Source: Eretmocerus hayati (Eukaryota; Arthropoda; Insecta; Hymenoptera; Aphelinidae). From it: a DNA stretch of 64,000 bases. Position 1 is the first letter of the stretch, and every line of letters begins with the position of its first letter. Positions 13,405 to 25,775 of this stretch are shown here, in pieces. The stretch is taken from NCBI GenBank assembly GCA_029851415.1, contig CM056742.1, forward strand, positions 14,177,736-14,241,735, given 5' to 3'. The position numbers and the translations under genes were made by a program. The notes under the pieces were generated by a model. The model made no database searches. It saw only the letters and a program-made list of their open reading frames with translations, and had not been told where the DNA came from.

Positions 13405-14588
13405 CCCTGGTAGAAATTTGTCCAGTAAAGTTAGTTTATATCCTAGATAACAGCTAGTTCAAATGGTCACAGAATTAATGGTTGGTAAATGGCTAGAATA
13501 GAGCGACGTTCATGGTCGAATTATGGACTACACTTTTATGATGGTCAAAAAACGGTCATTTCATGATTATGGCATCTAGCTATGAATAATGGTCAAATTG
13601 TGGCTGAAAAATTTCCACAACTCATTGGAGTGTAGTCTGTGGAGGGGTTGTAGAGGGGTTGAGCGCGAGCAGCAAGACGCCATGATGACGCCATCAGTAT
13701 GAAACCGAGCGGCAACGAGGCAGCACGGCTGCAGTGAGCTGCGAGGACCTGATGCGGTCCAGAGTAGTCCAGAGGAGGAAAATCACAGCAATGACAGTAT
13801 TAGTTTGTGTTTTGAGTGTGTTGTTTATTCTGTGTTCCATCTGGAGCACGAAATATATAATCAGTCTAGCTTGTATCCACTTTCGTGTCCAAAATAATTC
13901 CGAAGTTGGGAGCTCGTGTCGTTGAGAGAGTTTTGTGACAGTATAAGTTCGTGTTTTGAAAGTGTTGTCGACGCACAAACCATTTCATCAAAATTACTCA
14001 TATTCACCTTCGTGTCCGAATACTTCCGGGGTTGCGGAACCATGCTGTTGAAAGTTTTGTGGTTTTGAGCATGATTGGATTATATATCAATTGAAGCAAA
14101 GTAGCATATGATCTAAAAAAGCAACCTAAAGTCAATTCAATCACGAAGTTTTGAGTTAGCGTCACTGAAGAAATCGGAGCAAGCAGCAGTTGGAGACACC
14201 ATTCTGTTCATCAATGTTTGATTTGATTCAAATAAGTAGAGGGACTTATCACTCAACTCCCTCACTCATACAAGATTTTCCATCAGTGTCAGTGTTACGG
14301 CTTTTCTCTAATTTCAAAACACTGAAACTACATCATGCATATCGGAATAGCCGTGAAACAATCGGAGCAGACACGCGTCATTATGAAATATCGAAGCACC
14401 TGAATTTAGACAGTTTATATGGCCATTTTTCGTCCATGACTCATGGACAAGAATAATGTTTGCTATATAGTTGTTTATACCGTTTCATTTGGTGTAAAAT
14501 TTGTTTGTTAATCCTAGCCATATTTTGGAAAGCGATGCAACATAATGGTTATTAACTGGCAAAAAGTTGGAGTGAATTTCTACCAGGG
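13405..14588. mobile_element. TIR element, CCCTGGTAGAAATT ends (copy 1)
   Basis: The left end is CCCTGGTAGAAATT and the right end is its exact reverse complement. The dinucleotide TA abuts both ends. Internal sequence holds several ATGGTCA/ATGGCTA phrases near the ends, but no transposase frame. The same ends bound 46729-48102, and a related CCCTAGTAAAAAT end bounds 27205-27627. The shared ends suggest one superfamily of non-autonomous elements; I cannot name it. Confidence 0.65.
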
Positions 14589-16660
14589 TATGTATGAAGA
14601 TTTAAGTTGATAGAGGATGCAAGAACTATGCAGTTTTATATCAATTTGAATCCTATGTTATGGTGATGACAACCAGGGTTTGTAACGAAATAAATTTTGA
14701 ATTTCGTTGTTTTGAGGTTTATACCCGAATCCATCCTGGAAATCTATCTCAACCTTCTTCTTTGCGATAATCATGAAGATTATGAGCATCATACCCGCTC
14801 GACCCGGCAGAGGATGGTACTCAACGAAATTCAACGAAATTCAAAATTGGTTTTGTTACTAACCCTGATGATTACACCATGTTTATAAGTTCGAGCCACC
14901 TTAATCAATATGATGGATTTTTGATAAGAATTTCATGGACCATTTTGAATTTCCGGATGATGAGAATTTTTGAGGCATTTACAGGATTCTCTCTACATAA
15001 TGGTATACATTCGATATAGCTTGTCCAATTCCTTTTCGATTTCTCACAAATTTGAGATGAGCATCCAAAATCCCTGTCTGAGAGGCTCAGAATCAATTTG
15101 CTCCTCCCTACATATATACTTCTTCCGTCAATTCTATGGTGTCAAATGAGACATGAATTAAGACTAAAAAAATTTGATCATAGTTTCGATGGAATCATGT
15201 CTCCTTGAGCGTCAGTTCAACTTTGCGTAAGACTTTGTTCCTAAACATCACAAACTCACTCATGTGCTTGTCCTATTGGTCAATAAGACCACAACAAACA
15301 CTCATGTGAATCCTTATGAGCATCTGATTTTTCAATTCTAAAAAATCGTTCCCGAAACTCAGCAAATTTATCTTCCTGATGAATGACTTGTGATTTCACG
15401 TCAAGAAACCGAGCACAACTTCTATTCAAGTAAACCATATTCTACGTATTGCTATCATAAAATCAGAATTATTTAAGGAAAAAACTGATTGGTCAACTTC
15501 TTAATGTAACATTGACTTGTCGACCTATATGACACCTTCAAATAATCAATCTTCATAGCTTTACAAAAATTGATCTGGATTCTACTGATACCAAAATCCG
15601 CTTTTCTGGAGAATTTCATCAAAATTCGATGGAATCAGATTTTGCCTCAATTTTTTTCAGTAATTAAGAGAGAAAAGGAATAAAATGACTTTGAAAACTC
15701 ATTATTTCATGGGCTTGATAGATTCAAGCGGAGAAAAGACTGTGAAATCTCCGTAATATGACGTAATCACTGTAAAGTAACTTTTGAAAGTGAACAAGCT
15801 AGCGTACATTCACCACTTACTTATAATCACATATAGCACATAACGACGTCTATAAGCATTCACCGCAGCGAGACCCTTCATTTACTCGAGTATTATTCCA
15901 GGTCCATTGTTCCCTCGTAGTCCCAAAGGGTACAGAAAGCTTCGAATTGTAGAAAAAAAAATGTAATGTGTCTCGTACGCTCGCAGCTTCTACACTAATG
16001 GCCTACTCTTCGGTTTGCTTCTATACCTACTGCTATACTCTCGCCTAAATCAATGCGAATGAGATTCTCTTTTGCTCACCATTCTATTCACTCGTTACGT
16101 AGGAGAATTCGAATTTTCCATTGTTGAGGTTACTTAGAGATTCGTTGACAAATTTATTCGTACTGCAGTGAAAGTACTACTATCCTTAGGTAATTTATGT
16201 ATTTCTGTTCTTCTTTGGTGGTTTTGTGTCTTGAAAAAGTTAGGCCCGAATTATGTAAGTATTCTGTATTACAAAAGGCTGATTTGTCAAGATGGTAAAC
16301 TTAAAAATTCTCTTTTACAAAAAGTTTCAAAGTTGGTGAGTGGCGGTTGGTGAGGGAAAGATTCATTGGTGGATAAGATTATGCGAAAGATTTTATGCAA
16401 CATGCTGGATTATATTCTCAACTTGGGTTGTCTTCTGGTTTCGAGTTCTTTGAATTATTCTCTGTTCAGTGTTTCGGATTTGTATAGTTTCGTATTCATT
16501 TGATGCGATGCATAACTTTGAAGGAGTTTTCGAATGGGGGAAGAGGATGTCTTACTGCTCACTTGCATTGTATACGGTAACTTTTCGTACTCTACGAGTG
16601 ACTGATTTGTAGGATTACGAAATTATGAATAATTATTAGATTCAGGTTTTGTATTCACCA
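14589..16660. other. Non-coding stretch, no gene seen
   Basis: Short frames on both strands, none recognised. No repeat ends found. Confidence 0.45.
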
Positions 16661-16676
16661 CAAAAAGAATTGTATA

Positions 16677-18200
16677 TTGGGTAACGAAGAATGGAATCAG
16701 ATGACTCACGGGTATTTGAATTACCCTATGCAATCCGTTCCAAATAAATTGCTCGAATTTCGAAAAAAATTGCGATCGGAACTGTCAAATTCAAATCATT
16801 ATCTTTCTCTGAATCTATCTATGTGGAAAAAAAACGCTGCTAAAAGAGCTCAGCACAATGTTTTTTTCGCGCATTATTTCATGACAATCAAAACCACTCT
16901 CACTGTGGAAAATAATTCATCAAGATCAAAATTCATTCTCAAATCTATGATGAATAATCAAAAATGGAACCTTCGAATTCTTATTCCATCACATCAGGAT
17001 AAATCTCATGTGTTAAGAAACACAGACATGGAAAAAGCGCAGGGAAGATGAGTGTCTCAAAGATTTGAGAAGCCATGGGGGAGAAGAGCGTTCCCCACAA
17101 ACGATAAATTTTGGTGGGAAGAGCAAAATGACACAAGTATCATTGAGATCGAAGAGATTTTGTCGAAGAAATTATAGGATTTAATCGAAAAATTGATGAA
17201 AGATTTGGTGTGCGTCAAACAAAAATTAGGCTTTAGGAAAATCAGTTAGGCTTCCCAAAGAAGTTCGGGTTATGTACGTGCTGGTTTTCATAGCAATATG
17301 TAACTATTGTCTGTTTGGGAGAAAATGTTGATGCAAGTGGTTTGAAGATGATTGAAGTGGATATTTTGTTGGAAATTCTGATTTTTATTGAAAAAGTTTC
17401 ATTCTTATTATGTTCAAAAGATTATAATAAATTTTGGTATCAACCAATCCATGCAGAATGCTAAGGAAGTACCCCTCTAGGTCATTGAAAGCTGGATGAA
17501 TCAGATTCAGGAAGAATCTGTGGATAAAATGAATATCGAAAAAATGTTCCCCTATATTCCGAGTCCTCTTACTATGGCAGCTATTCAGGTGAGTTCCAGG
17601 TATCTACTAGTAACCTAGGAAACATAGGTTATTTAGCAACATTTATCGTTTGGTTTAGAGGGAGTTATAATGCGGTTGGTTGAAAGATTATCAAAATGAG
17701 GTTTATTGGGAAGATTGTAAGCGCAGAGGGATCAAATGGATAGATTATGACGGAAAAACTTCAATTAAGGTAACTCTAATTACGGTAAATCAATGGTGGG
17801 AAGAAATATTTTAGGATAAAAAGACAAAATTCGAAAGGTTTTAGCTTAAGAAGGCTCTGAATCAGAAGAGAATACAGATGAAGGTCGGGAAATCACTGAT
17901 TCCATGTTTGGATGATTCTCTACAACTTGTAGGAAAACTCAATTTGATCAGGGGCACGGTAGAAAAGAAGGCGTGGCGGGGAAAATCACACACAAACACA
18001 TAGGGAAAATAAAGAGCAGCAAAGATAAGTACCTAAAAGGTTTTGGAGGCCATGGGAGGGAAAAGTGTTACCTACAGTTGATAGATTTTCCCGAGACAGA
18101 CAAGATGGTATGAGTATCATTAAGATCGAAGAGATCCTGTTGAAGAAAATATCAGAATTGATGGAAAGTTAATGAATAATTTTGTGTCTCAAGAACAACC
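16677..18200 (+). pseudogene. Decayed, internally duplicated coding-like region, unrecognised
   Basis: A frame of 124 codons at 16677-17051 runs into a block (17075-17215) that recurs diverged at 18035-18175. Both copies carry the phrases CCATGGG, GATAGATTTT-like and GTATCATTGAGATCGAAGAGAT. In translation, copies share a (S/T)IIxIEEIL.KK pattern but are cut by stops. Between them, 17449-17590 can read as an exon-like frame ending before GTGAGT, and 17675-17770 has a 32-codon open stretch rich in Trp, Tyr and Lys (YWEDCKRRGIKWIDYDGKTS). I do not recognise the family. It looks like a dead gene or transposon body with an internal duplication. Coding origin is an inference only. Confidence 0.3.
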
Positions 18201-19258
18201 TTTTCCTTTCAAGAAAGCAAGAAATACATAACACTAAATATTTCTAGGAGTGGAGATGAAATTGCATTTGACCATATTTTTTCAATTATCAAGCTCAGAA
18301 ATCTCTACAGAGAAGTAGCAACAGTCTAACAATGATGAAAACATTAGTTTGCATGGATGATCCGAGGAGTATTGTGCAAAAATGACTAAGAAGTAATATT
18401 TTTCAGCCTCTAAAGCCTCGGCTCATCAAAAAAACCAACTGTCAAGTCAAAGATCGTAATTCAGGATCATTTTTCATAAGAACTTTCATGGGGAGAGTTT
18501 TGTCTTTCTATCTCAGATCATAGAAACTTGCTTCGCAAAGTCAAAACAAATTCCATTGCCAAGACTAAAACCCATAATGAACTGCTTCTATTTTCATTAA
18601 ATGATGCAAGCGCGATTACTTAAGAAATATAATAATAAAAAAAAAATTATCCGATGGAATGCAGCAAAATCCATATTAAACACTCAATTCACTCATTCAT
18701 GAAATACCCCTACAATCACCAAAAAATTCCACATTCCTCTTTCTATTGCTATGCAGAAACAATTAACTCTCCAAATCGTTCAATTCTCTGTCAAATATTC
18801 TTTACCGATTGATTCAATTTATAGCTTTAATCCAACGCTTGACAGATATATTCACAGAGAATAAGAGTAACGCTTCACAGGTTAACGCAATCGAACAAAA
18901 CGAACGAATAACAAAACCTATGGTCACCAATACCACTTTTGCAATATCTAACACCTGCACAGTCCCAATTTCATACACTCTATGTGTACTGAATGATAGA
19001 ACAGAGAGACCAGACGTTGAAAAAAAGGCCATTTGAAAGCAGCCACTGCAGTCACACATACATACATGTAGTACTGGGGTAAAATTGTCAGAATACAAAT
19101 TGGCATAATTAGTGATCCTTCCTTTTCTCTGTATCTATATTTTTGCATGTTTCTGTATGCCGAGTAGTCCGGATTAATTTTGCGAATTGAGCTCGTGTAC
19201 AGCACGTTATGTTTCATTCGGTGCTATCGTCATCAATTTGGCGGAAAAACAGACGGTT

Positions 19259-19303
<45 letters not shown>

Positions 19304-22160
19304 GTTGTATACCTACAACTCCGTTAGTCTCTTTCACTGTGTTATCACTGTGTTTGTAATGGATATATATGTATGTGTGCGTGTGTGAGGGTGTATTTCG
19401 GTGTTGAACAAGGGTAAGCTACTGCTGGTGCTTTCTCGTGTTTCTTCTTTCTTTTCGCAATATTTACGGGCTATTTGCTCGACTGAATGCCCACCATTAC
19501 TCGTCCAGATTGTTGCGTGCTGCTGAAATAAAATCGAGCCGTTTTCAAGGGATAACATGTTTGGGCGTCTGTAAGCTTTGACCATTTCGATGTTGTTGTC
19601 GTTGACGACGTGGTCTGCTTTTTAAAATAAATTGTTTTTGAAGCTCGATTTCTTTGTCAGTTTTTCTTTAAAGTTCTATACGCATTACTTCGCCCAGGCC
19701 GAGCTGATTCTGTTTGGAACTCACTTATTTTTGCTCGAGGTTGTATGATTCTGAATCGGGATGATGAAGAACGACTAATTTTTTGTTCGGAATTTGACCG
19801 ATCATTCATCCGTCTTTAATTTTGAGTATAAAAGTATTAATCAGCATACCCAACAGTAGACACTTGAGTAACTTTTTCATAGGATACCAGAAAATCTTGT
19901 TGATCAGATCAACCATGGTTGTACTAAACTATTGAGGGCAACATTTTTCTCTAAAAACTGCTGTGTTCTTATCCAACTTTGGAATTCATATAACATTCTT
20001 CAAACCGTCTGAGAAAGGTTACTAGACAACTTCTATAGGACTCGAAATCCGATTTCAAAATCATATAAATTGCTTTTTTCATCTATTTTTAGGTAGTTAA
20101 TGGGTCAGAGGAAGTGAAAGAATTGGATGCAAGATTACAGCATCTATCCAATCACATTTTGTTGACCTACGAGATCAATGTAAAGACTATTAACAGTGAA
20201 AACTTATATTCCGTGGAACCAAGTGTAAACTAGGGAGTCATATCCACAAAAGAAAATCAAAGTCAAAATCAAAGTTGAAAATCAATGTAATTGGAATTCG
20301 TCAAATGGAGCATCAGGAGTTGAACTGTTTCCACTCGTTAAATCGTTTTTAAGATTTTCTTGGCACTCTTGAATGAAACTTTCCGAGAAGTCAACTCCGA
20401 GAGAAGAATGTCTTTCATTATTCGAGAGCTCAAACTTTTTAACAAGCAGACGAAGCCTTGGTTAACATTTTGTACGATCGACACGAGTCAACTTTTGCTC
20501 ACCGTCCGAGCTCAAATTGATGCGGAAAAAGTTCAAAGACTCTGCACTCATCGTGTACACGTCAGACTACATTCGGAACTAATTATCTCGATCATCTATT
20601 CCTGAGATCGGTCAAATCTCAAAAATTGGATCATATTTGGAATGATAAAAAGAATGCTAAGAATATTCTTGAGTTTGAAATAAGTGGAGAATACATCACA
20701 GCATTTAATTCCGGTCTGAATCACTTTCAATAAAATTTGTTCAAACATGCATGTGAATTTATGGCAGACCTTCCTTAGAATCATACATTTTGAGTATGAT
20801 TTTTTTCTTTTCCCCCATCAACTGATGGCGACAGAATTGAAGTCGTCAAACGTCTCTCGGCAAAGCTGTCGACAAAAATCGAGAGCCAAGTAGATTCCAA
20901 TACGTTTGCATGATCGAAATTCGGCGCTGACGTAGAAAGATGCCAAATCGATGCTAACGTATCCATCTACATGGGTATGTGTCGTAGAACGACATACGTG
21001 ACTTGGAATATATTTTGAATGAAGTTTGCGAGGCCATTGTCAAGCACTTCCTGTGATGCGAAATCGCTTTGTAAAAAATTCTATACGAGGTCGAGATGGA
21101 AAAAAATCTCTCATAGAAATCATTTTTTCCGATTTTAACATTGATGCTGTCTCTTTTTCTCATTATGCTAAAATAGGTCAACAATTGATGAGAGAAAGAA
21201 AATCTTGTTCGGACTCTATCTGAAGGAACTATTTTTCATCTGCAAATTACGAAACAGAAAATTTCTATCAGGTTCACATCGAAACAGTTTGGAGTACACC
21301 AAATTTAAATTTGCCAGAGATAGGTTCGTGTTTAGTATCAATAAAAAGTCTCAGAAAAAACCATGGGATTCTTCAACAAATCCAAATATAATCGTCTCAT
21401 GAATGTCGTGTTCATAGATACCATTATAATCGCATTATATCGAGGGATTAACCTTTGATGGCTATCCATAATGATCAATAGTGAACATTTAACTCGATCT
21501 TGTCCTCGAAGATTACAATTGAGTGAAATTCATTCATGATCAGATCGAATGATCCACAAATGTTTAATACAATCTCAAATTTCGTAGAAAACTAATTTTA
21601 TGATATCCTGTTGTTCCTGAGTTAAAATTCACAATCTCGGCATGTGTCAATGCCCTCAATGTAACGTGTACAAAATTAGAGGACCCGTATTCTGATGTCG
21701 ACGGACACGGCATGAAATTTTCAGGCTTCCACGAAGTCCAGATTCCTGGTAAACATCTTGATGTCTCTCTCTCTCTCCCTTTTGGACAAACTATGTGGTA
21801 CTGTACCGGAGAAACTATGGCTTGCCTCACTGTTTGTGCCTCTTGTGCCTTTAGTCAACCTCTACAGTTCAAAGCCAATGAATGCAGGCTCCATCAATGG
21901 TGTGCATTGCCCGTTTGAGCAAACATCATTTTGTACTGAGGCGCTTTGCCTGCTTTTCGTATGTTTCGTAGAACCATGCTAACTCGTGGCTTGACGCTTC
22001 GTCATTCATAACGGACACGAGATTCATAGCTTTAACACTACTTTTTGCGCTTTTTGTAGATAGAACTCATTCATTTGTCACCTTGCAAGCTTTGAAGATT
22101 GAATACAATTGAAGATTTGGTATTCGGAGACAAAATATCATATATTACGTTACAGAATGC
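18201..22160. other. Non-coding stretch, no gene seen
   Basis: Apart from a compound CA/TA microsatellite at 19258-19303, no feature can be supported. Confidence 0.45.
19258..19303 (+). repeat. Compound (CA)n(TA)n microsatellite
   Basis: A run of about 11 CA units passes directly into about 11 TA units. The two-part structure is typical of replication slippage. Confidence 0.95.
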
Positions 22161-22315
22161 TAACACTATCTACTCACTCACTCACTCACTCACTCGTCAC
22201 TCTCATACCCAGCCATTAACTCAATCACTCACTTCCTCAAGGACTCAATCTTTTTTCTACTCACTCACTTCTTTACTCACTCATACACTAACTTACTCAT
22301 TCACATACTCCCCTG

Positions 22316-23095
22316 GATTACGCTGCCCCTGTGATTCATCACATGCAAAAGTTCCTTGATGTAAAACTCCAACGCCTCATGAATAGCTGCATCCGATTCA
22401 TCTACGGTGACATTCCATGGCGTTCACATATTTCACCGTACCGCATCTCACTTGGCTGGCTGTCTACCAAGCGTAGACGCCTATATCTAATCGGTTGCCT
22501 AGCTTTCAAAATTCTCTGTACAGGAGAACCCTCTCTACTGCATTCCCTCTTTAAACTCAAGTACGTCGATGCCCCTCCTCCATACTCAAGACGGTATCCT
22601 GCTGACGTCCTGGAGTACAAAACCCCCAGGACTGAAACATGGCGGCAATCTTTCATCATCTCTGCATCAGAACTGATGAATTCTCTGCCTCAATTCACTC
22701 TAAGTCTCGACTCACTCTCTGAGTTCAAATCGATCCTCTTCAATCACCTTATGAATGAGGACAAAACAGATTGGCTTGAGAAAGCTAATACCCTAGGCGT
22801 TCCCCAAATTCCCACTACCCTGGTAAACTCACTCTTGTTTTGAATTTCTCATTATTTTAATATTGTATATTCTTATCTTTGTTAGTTTTGTATTATGGTA
22901 TTGCACTGCGTGCGCCACAACTGCTTAATTCTACTTCTGTATTCTACCGTACCTGCAAATATCAACATACTTTTCTGTACTTCTCCTGTTTCAATAATCG
23001 CCTACAATCATATGTATCTGCTTGTATTATTCCTTGAAGAGTCTCATGAGGTCATATCTCCAGACTCCAATAAAATTCATTTCAATCAATCAATC
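22316..23095 (+). mobile_element. 5'-truncated non-LTR retrotransposon (jockey/CR1-like) 3' end
   Basis: A frame open from about 22316 to the TGA/TTGA region at 22843 gives about 175 residues with the C-terminal signature of jockey/CR1-type reverse transcriptases: LQRLMNSCIRFIYG near the start, then a YRISLGWL block, RRRLYLIGCLAFKIL, and an R-rich end followed by WRQSF and a run to the stop. The polymerase core (YADD region), endonuclease and ORF1 are absent, so the copy is 5'-truncated as is usual for LINEs. A 3' UTR of about 250 bp ends in AATAAAATTCATTTC and short ATCA repeats, after which the CTCA tract resumes. The copy cannot move by itself. Family assignment rests on this C-terminal block only. 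Confidence 0.8.
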
Positions 23096-24128
23096 CCCTT
23101 TTCACTTTCCCACTTATATTCTCACTCATTTGATCTTTTACCTATCCACTTACTCACCTCTTAACAGCCCCACTCAATTTTTTACTTCCTTGATTACTCA
23201 ACTATTTTCTCGCTCACTCTCTCATCCAATCACACCCTCAATCATCTAATCATTCACCCGACCACCTACCCGTTCAGTCACCCAATCACCGGTGGGGCCC
23301 ACAATTTTTCAACTTTTAATCTTTACCGACTCATATTTTCTCAAAAAATATCCTCAATAGCCATTTCCTTTTGCGTTTTAGTTCATCAAGGGTATGAATG
23401 ACGAGTCAGAACAGAATTTTCCCCAATGCGCCTGCATTAGTCGGAGAATGAGGGTCGTGATGATGACTAACCGAAAATTACAAAAAACTGCCTTCGCAGT
23501 GAACGTGTTAACCATCCACTATATGCTCACTCACATAAATCTCTAATCCACACTCAAATTCTCACTTACTCTACCATTTACATAGTCATCGACTAACTAT
23601 CCTACTCAACTCTTTGCTCACTTGATCACTCAGCTACTCACCCAATTGCCTCTTCACTCGCTCATCCATTCACTCAATCACCCACCGATCCATTTCACTC
23701 ATCCACCTACTCATTTACTAGCTCCACAATTAGCTCACTCAATGACTCGCTCACTCACTCAACAGCTCTTCTACACTTCTACTCACTTCGCTATGTACAC
23801 ATCTTATCCACCCACTGATTACTTCACTACTCACGCATTTACCGACCCATTCACTCAATCCCCACTCATTCCATCAATCATAGACTTGATCGCTCTCATT
23901 AAAGATCACTTATTTATCAACTCGTCCATCTATTCGAACACTCATTCTTCAAATAATGCACTTACCCACTTACTCACTGACTTTCTTACTCAGTTGGAGT
24001 TTGAAACTTGGAATCGTCCTCAATTGTTTGAATACTAAGTTTGATTGATCTTGAACTCGATCGTAGAGGACTGAGGTCTGTGTGAATGAAAATACACAGT
24101 ATGGTTGCAATTTTGATTATATTGCTAC

Positions 24129-24160
24129 GTTTCGTCCACATATTTTGTGGACCTCATCAG
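24129..24160 (-). ncRNA. Hammerhead ribozyme core (half), probable Penelope-like remnant
   Basis: On the minus strand this reads CTGATGAG, then GTCCACA, a 5-base AAATA loop, TGTGGAC, then GAAAC. That is the conserved hammerhead order CUGAUGA, stem II, GAAA, with a perfect 7-bp stem II. Downstream on the minus strand GTAGCAAT can pair imperfectly with ATTGCAAC after a short loop as stem III. The stem I partner of GTTGAGC and the UH cleavage site were not found with confidence, so activity is unproven. Hammerheads of this form are known from Penelope-like retroelements and related insect repeats; no Penelope reverse transcriptase is visible nearby. Confidence 0.6.
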
Positions 24161-24662
24161 GCTCAACTGTAATAAAATTCACATTGTTTAAGATAAAGTT
24201 TGAAAACGCGTGAGCTCAAGGTGATGTGAGACGCGTCTTACGTCAGGCTTTTGACTTTCTTACTCGTTCACTCAATCGCTCATTTACTCCTCTACTCATT
24301 TTGTTCCACATACGTTACTCACCTACCCACCTCTTTATCAACCAACTCATTCACTCGCTTTTCTACCAATTTTCTCACAACTCACTCGTATCCCACTCAC
24401 TCACTCAGTCACCCACTCATCTCTCACGATGATGTATACCCGATCAGTCACATTCACGATCATTCATATTTATCCCTTGAAGCATTCACTCTCCAAGTAA
24501 TGCACTTACCCACTCACCCAATTACTCACTCACTAACTCATTCACTCATTCACCCAATCTGGTGAATGAGTGAGTGAGTTCTTCTACTCTTCTATTTACA
24601 TACTTTGTTTCATGCACTCAACCGCCCACTCATTCACTCAATGGTCCACTCATTTGATCAGA

Positions 24663-25104
24663 TTAAGGTAGTACTAGCGGTACTGATGAGTCCAAGTGCA
24701 GATTAACCCGCGCTTGATTCTATCGCGCTCTCGATATAGGTATACTGAATGCACGCAGCAGACGACAACCTAACCCCGAAACCTCAGAAATGACTGACAC
24801 TTTGGCTTCAATATTCTTTTGTACGCTCTGAATCGTTAGTCTGTTGGTTTCTATGTGATTTTTGTGCTCTGTTCCTCTTGTAAATCGATTCTCGCGAAAA
24901 TCTGTACGGTAGATATTACTCTACTCGTAATTTCCCATAAGCCGCCGTGTTAAAACGACTTTCACGAAACTGCTCAGAACTTTTCTCTCAGACTCTCAAG
25001 GCTTCTGAAATTTTGACTGAGCCAGTTTGAGATATTAATCTACCACTGTGCCGAATTTCGTTATCTTCTGTACGGTAATTCGATGACCGCTAGTACTACC
25101 TTAA
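24663..25104. mobile_element. TTAA-flanked MITE, GGTAGTACTAGCGGT ends
   Basis: The left end is TTAAGGTAGTACTAGCGGT and the right end is its reverse complement, total about 442 bp. TTAA at both edges fits the target choice of piggyBac or Kolobok transposases. No coding capacity. It lies only 67 bp from the next TTAA element. Confidence 0.75.
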
Positions 25105-25171
25105 GCTTCCATATTCTTCGATTGAGTTAATTTCGAGTTGAAGCACTGACGTGGCGACTATCATTTTTAAA

Positions 25172-25775
25172 TTAACCCGTAATTACCCACGTGGTAGACT
25201 TTTGACACACGCGAAATTTCAATCTCATCTCCAAGTCGGAACTCATGTTTTGGGATTCTGGAGCCTACATGTAATTTCATAATTCAATATTACCTTTCAA
25301 ACGGACCAATCACAGAATTTGAAAAAAAAAAATTTTTCAAAATATCCTCAAAATGAGTATTCAAAATCCATCACCGACAAAACTTAAAATTTCCATTTTG
25401 AAGAATATTCATTCAAACCAAGTGCCAATAGTTTCTATGGAGTCTACTCGTGATATAAAAATGATCACCACGACGATCTTAGCCACAATTGATATATTTT
25501 TTTCGGAATTCGGAAAACTTTCCATCGGCGTAACCCAGAGAAAAGACAAAAAGATGACATTTTCTGGAATTGTTGAAGGGAATATGTGGTTTCCAAACCT
25601 AAGTTAGGAAATTTATATTGATTCTGAAATGTTTGAAGTACATGAAAGTAATTTTTAACTGCCTTTTTAACCAGGATTTTCAACGAGGAATTCGCGGAAA
25701 TAGAGCAATTTTCGTGATGTGGCTACCACGTGGGTTGGAGTGTTAGTAAATCTCCCGTGGGTAACTAAGGGTTAA
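25172..25775 (+). mobile_element. piggyBac-like MITE, copy 1
   Basis: The element runs from TTAACCCGTAATTACCCACG to the inverted GGGTAACTAAGGGTTAA, about 604 bp. TTAA target sites with CCC-starting ends are the known hallmark of piggyBac. A second copy in the opposite orientation lies at 36264-36864 with high identity. An 84-codon frame (25353-25607) is present in both copies, but 12 of 15 base differences between the copies that fall in it change the amino acid, so it does not look selected as protein. Confidence 0.85.

Larger units (their letters stand above)
22160..24660 (+). repeat. CTCA-rich degenerate tetranucleotide tract
   Basis: About 2.5 kb is dominated by ACTCACTC, CATTCACT and CACTCAAT variants. 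It starts as a clean (CTCA)n run near 22170-22195 and becomes degenerate. Long open frames here (Ser/Thr/His/Leu-rich) are low-complexity artefacts. The tract is interrupted by a LINE 3' end (22316-23095), a unique block (about 23290-23510) and a hammerhead-containing block (about 24000-24240). Near 24564 a short stretch reads as GAGT repeats, an inversion of the motif. Confidence 0.85.

Noticed and set aside
16168..16353. Hydrophobic N-terminal frame followed by GTAAGT, like a signal-peptide exon
   Set aside because: The frame starts at GTG with no ATG, and no downstream exon was found.
22099..24565. Long Ser/Thr/His/Leu-rich frames
   Set aside because: They are translations of the CTCA tetranucleotide tract. 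Only the LINE segment 22316-22843 has non-repetitive protein signature.
24683..24700. CTGATGAGTCC, a hammerhead-like start on the plus strand
   Set aside because: No GGAC partner for stem II and no GAAAC follow; the match is limited to the first half of the core.
25353..25607. 84-codon frame shared by two loci (also 36429-36683), looks like a conserved protein
   Set aside because: Both lie in copies of one MITE. Of 15 base differences within the frame, 12 change the residue and 3 are silent, as expected without protein selection.
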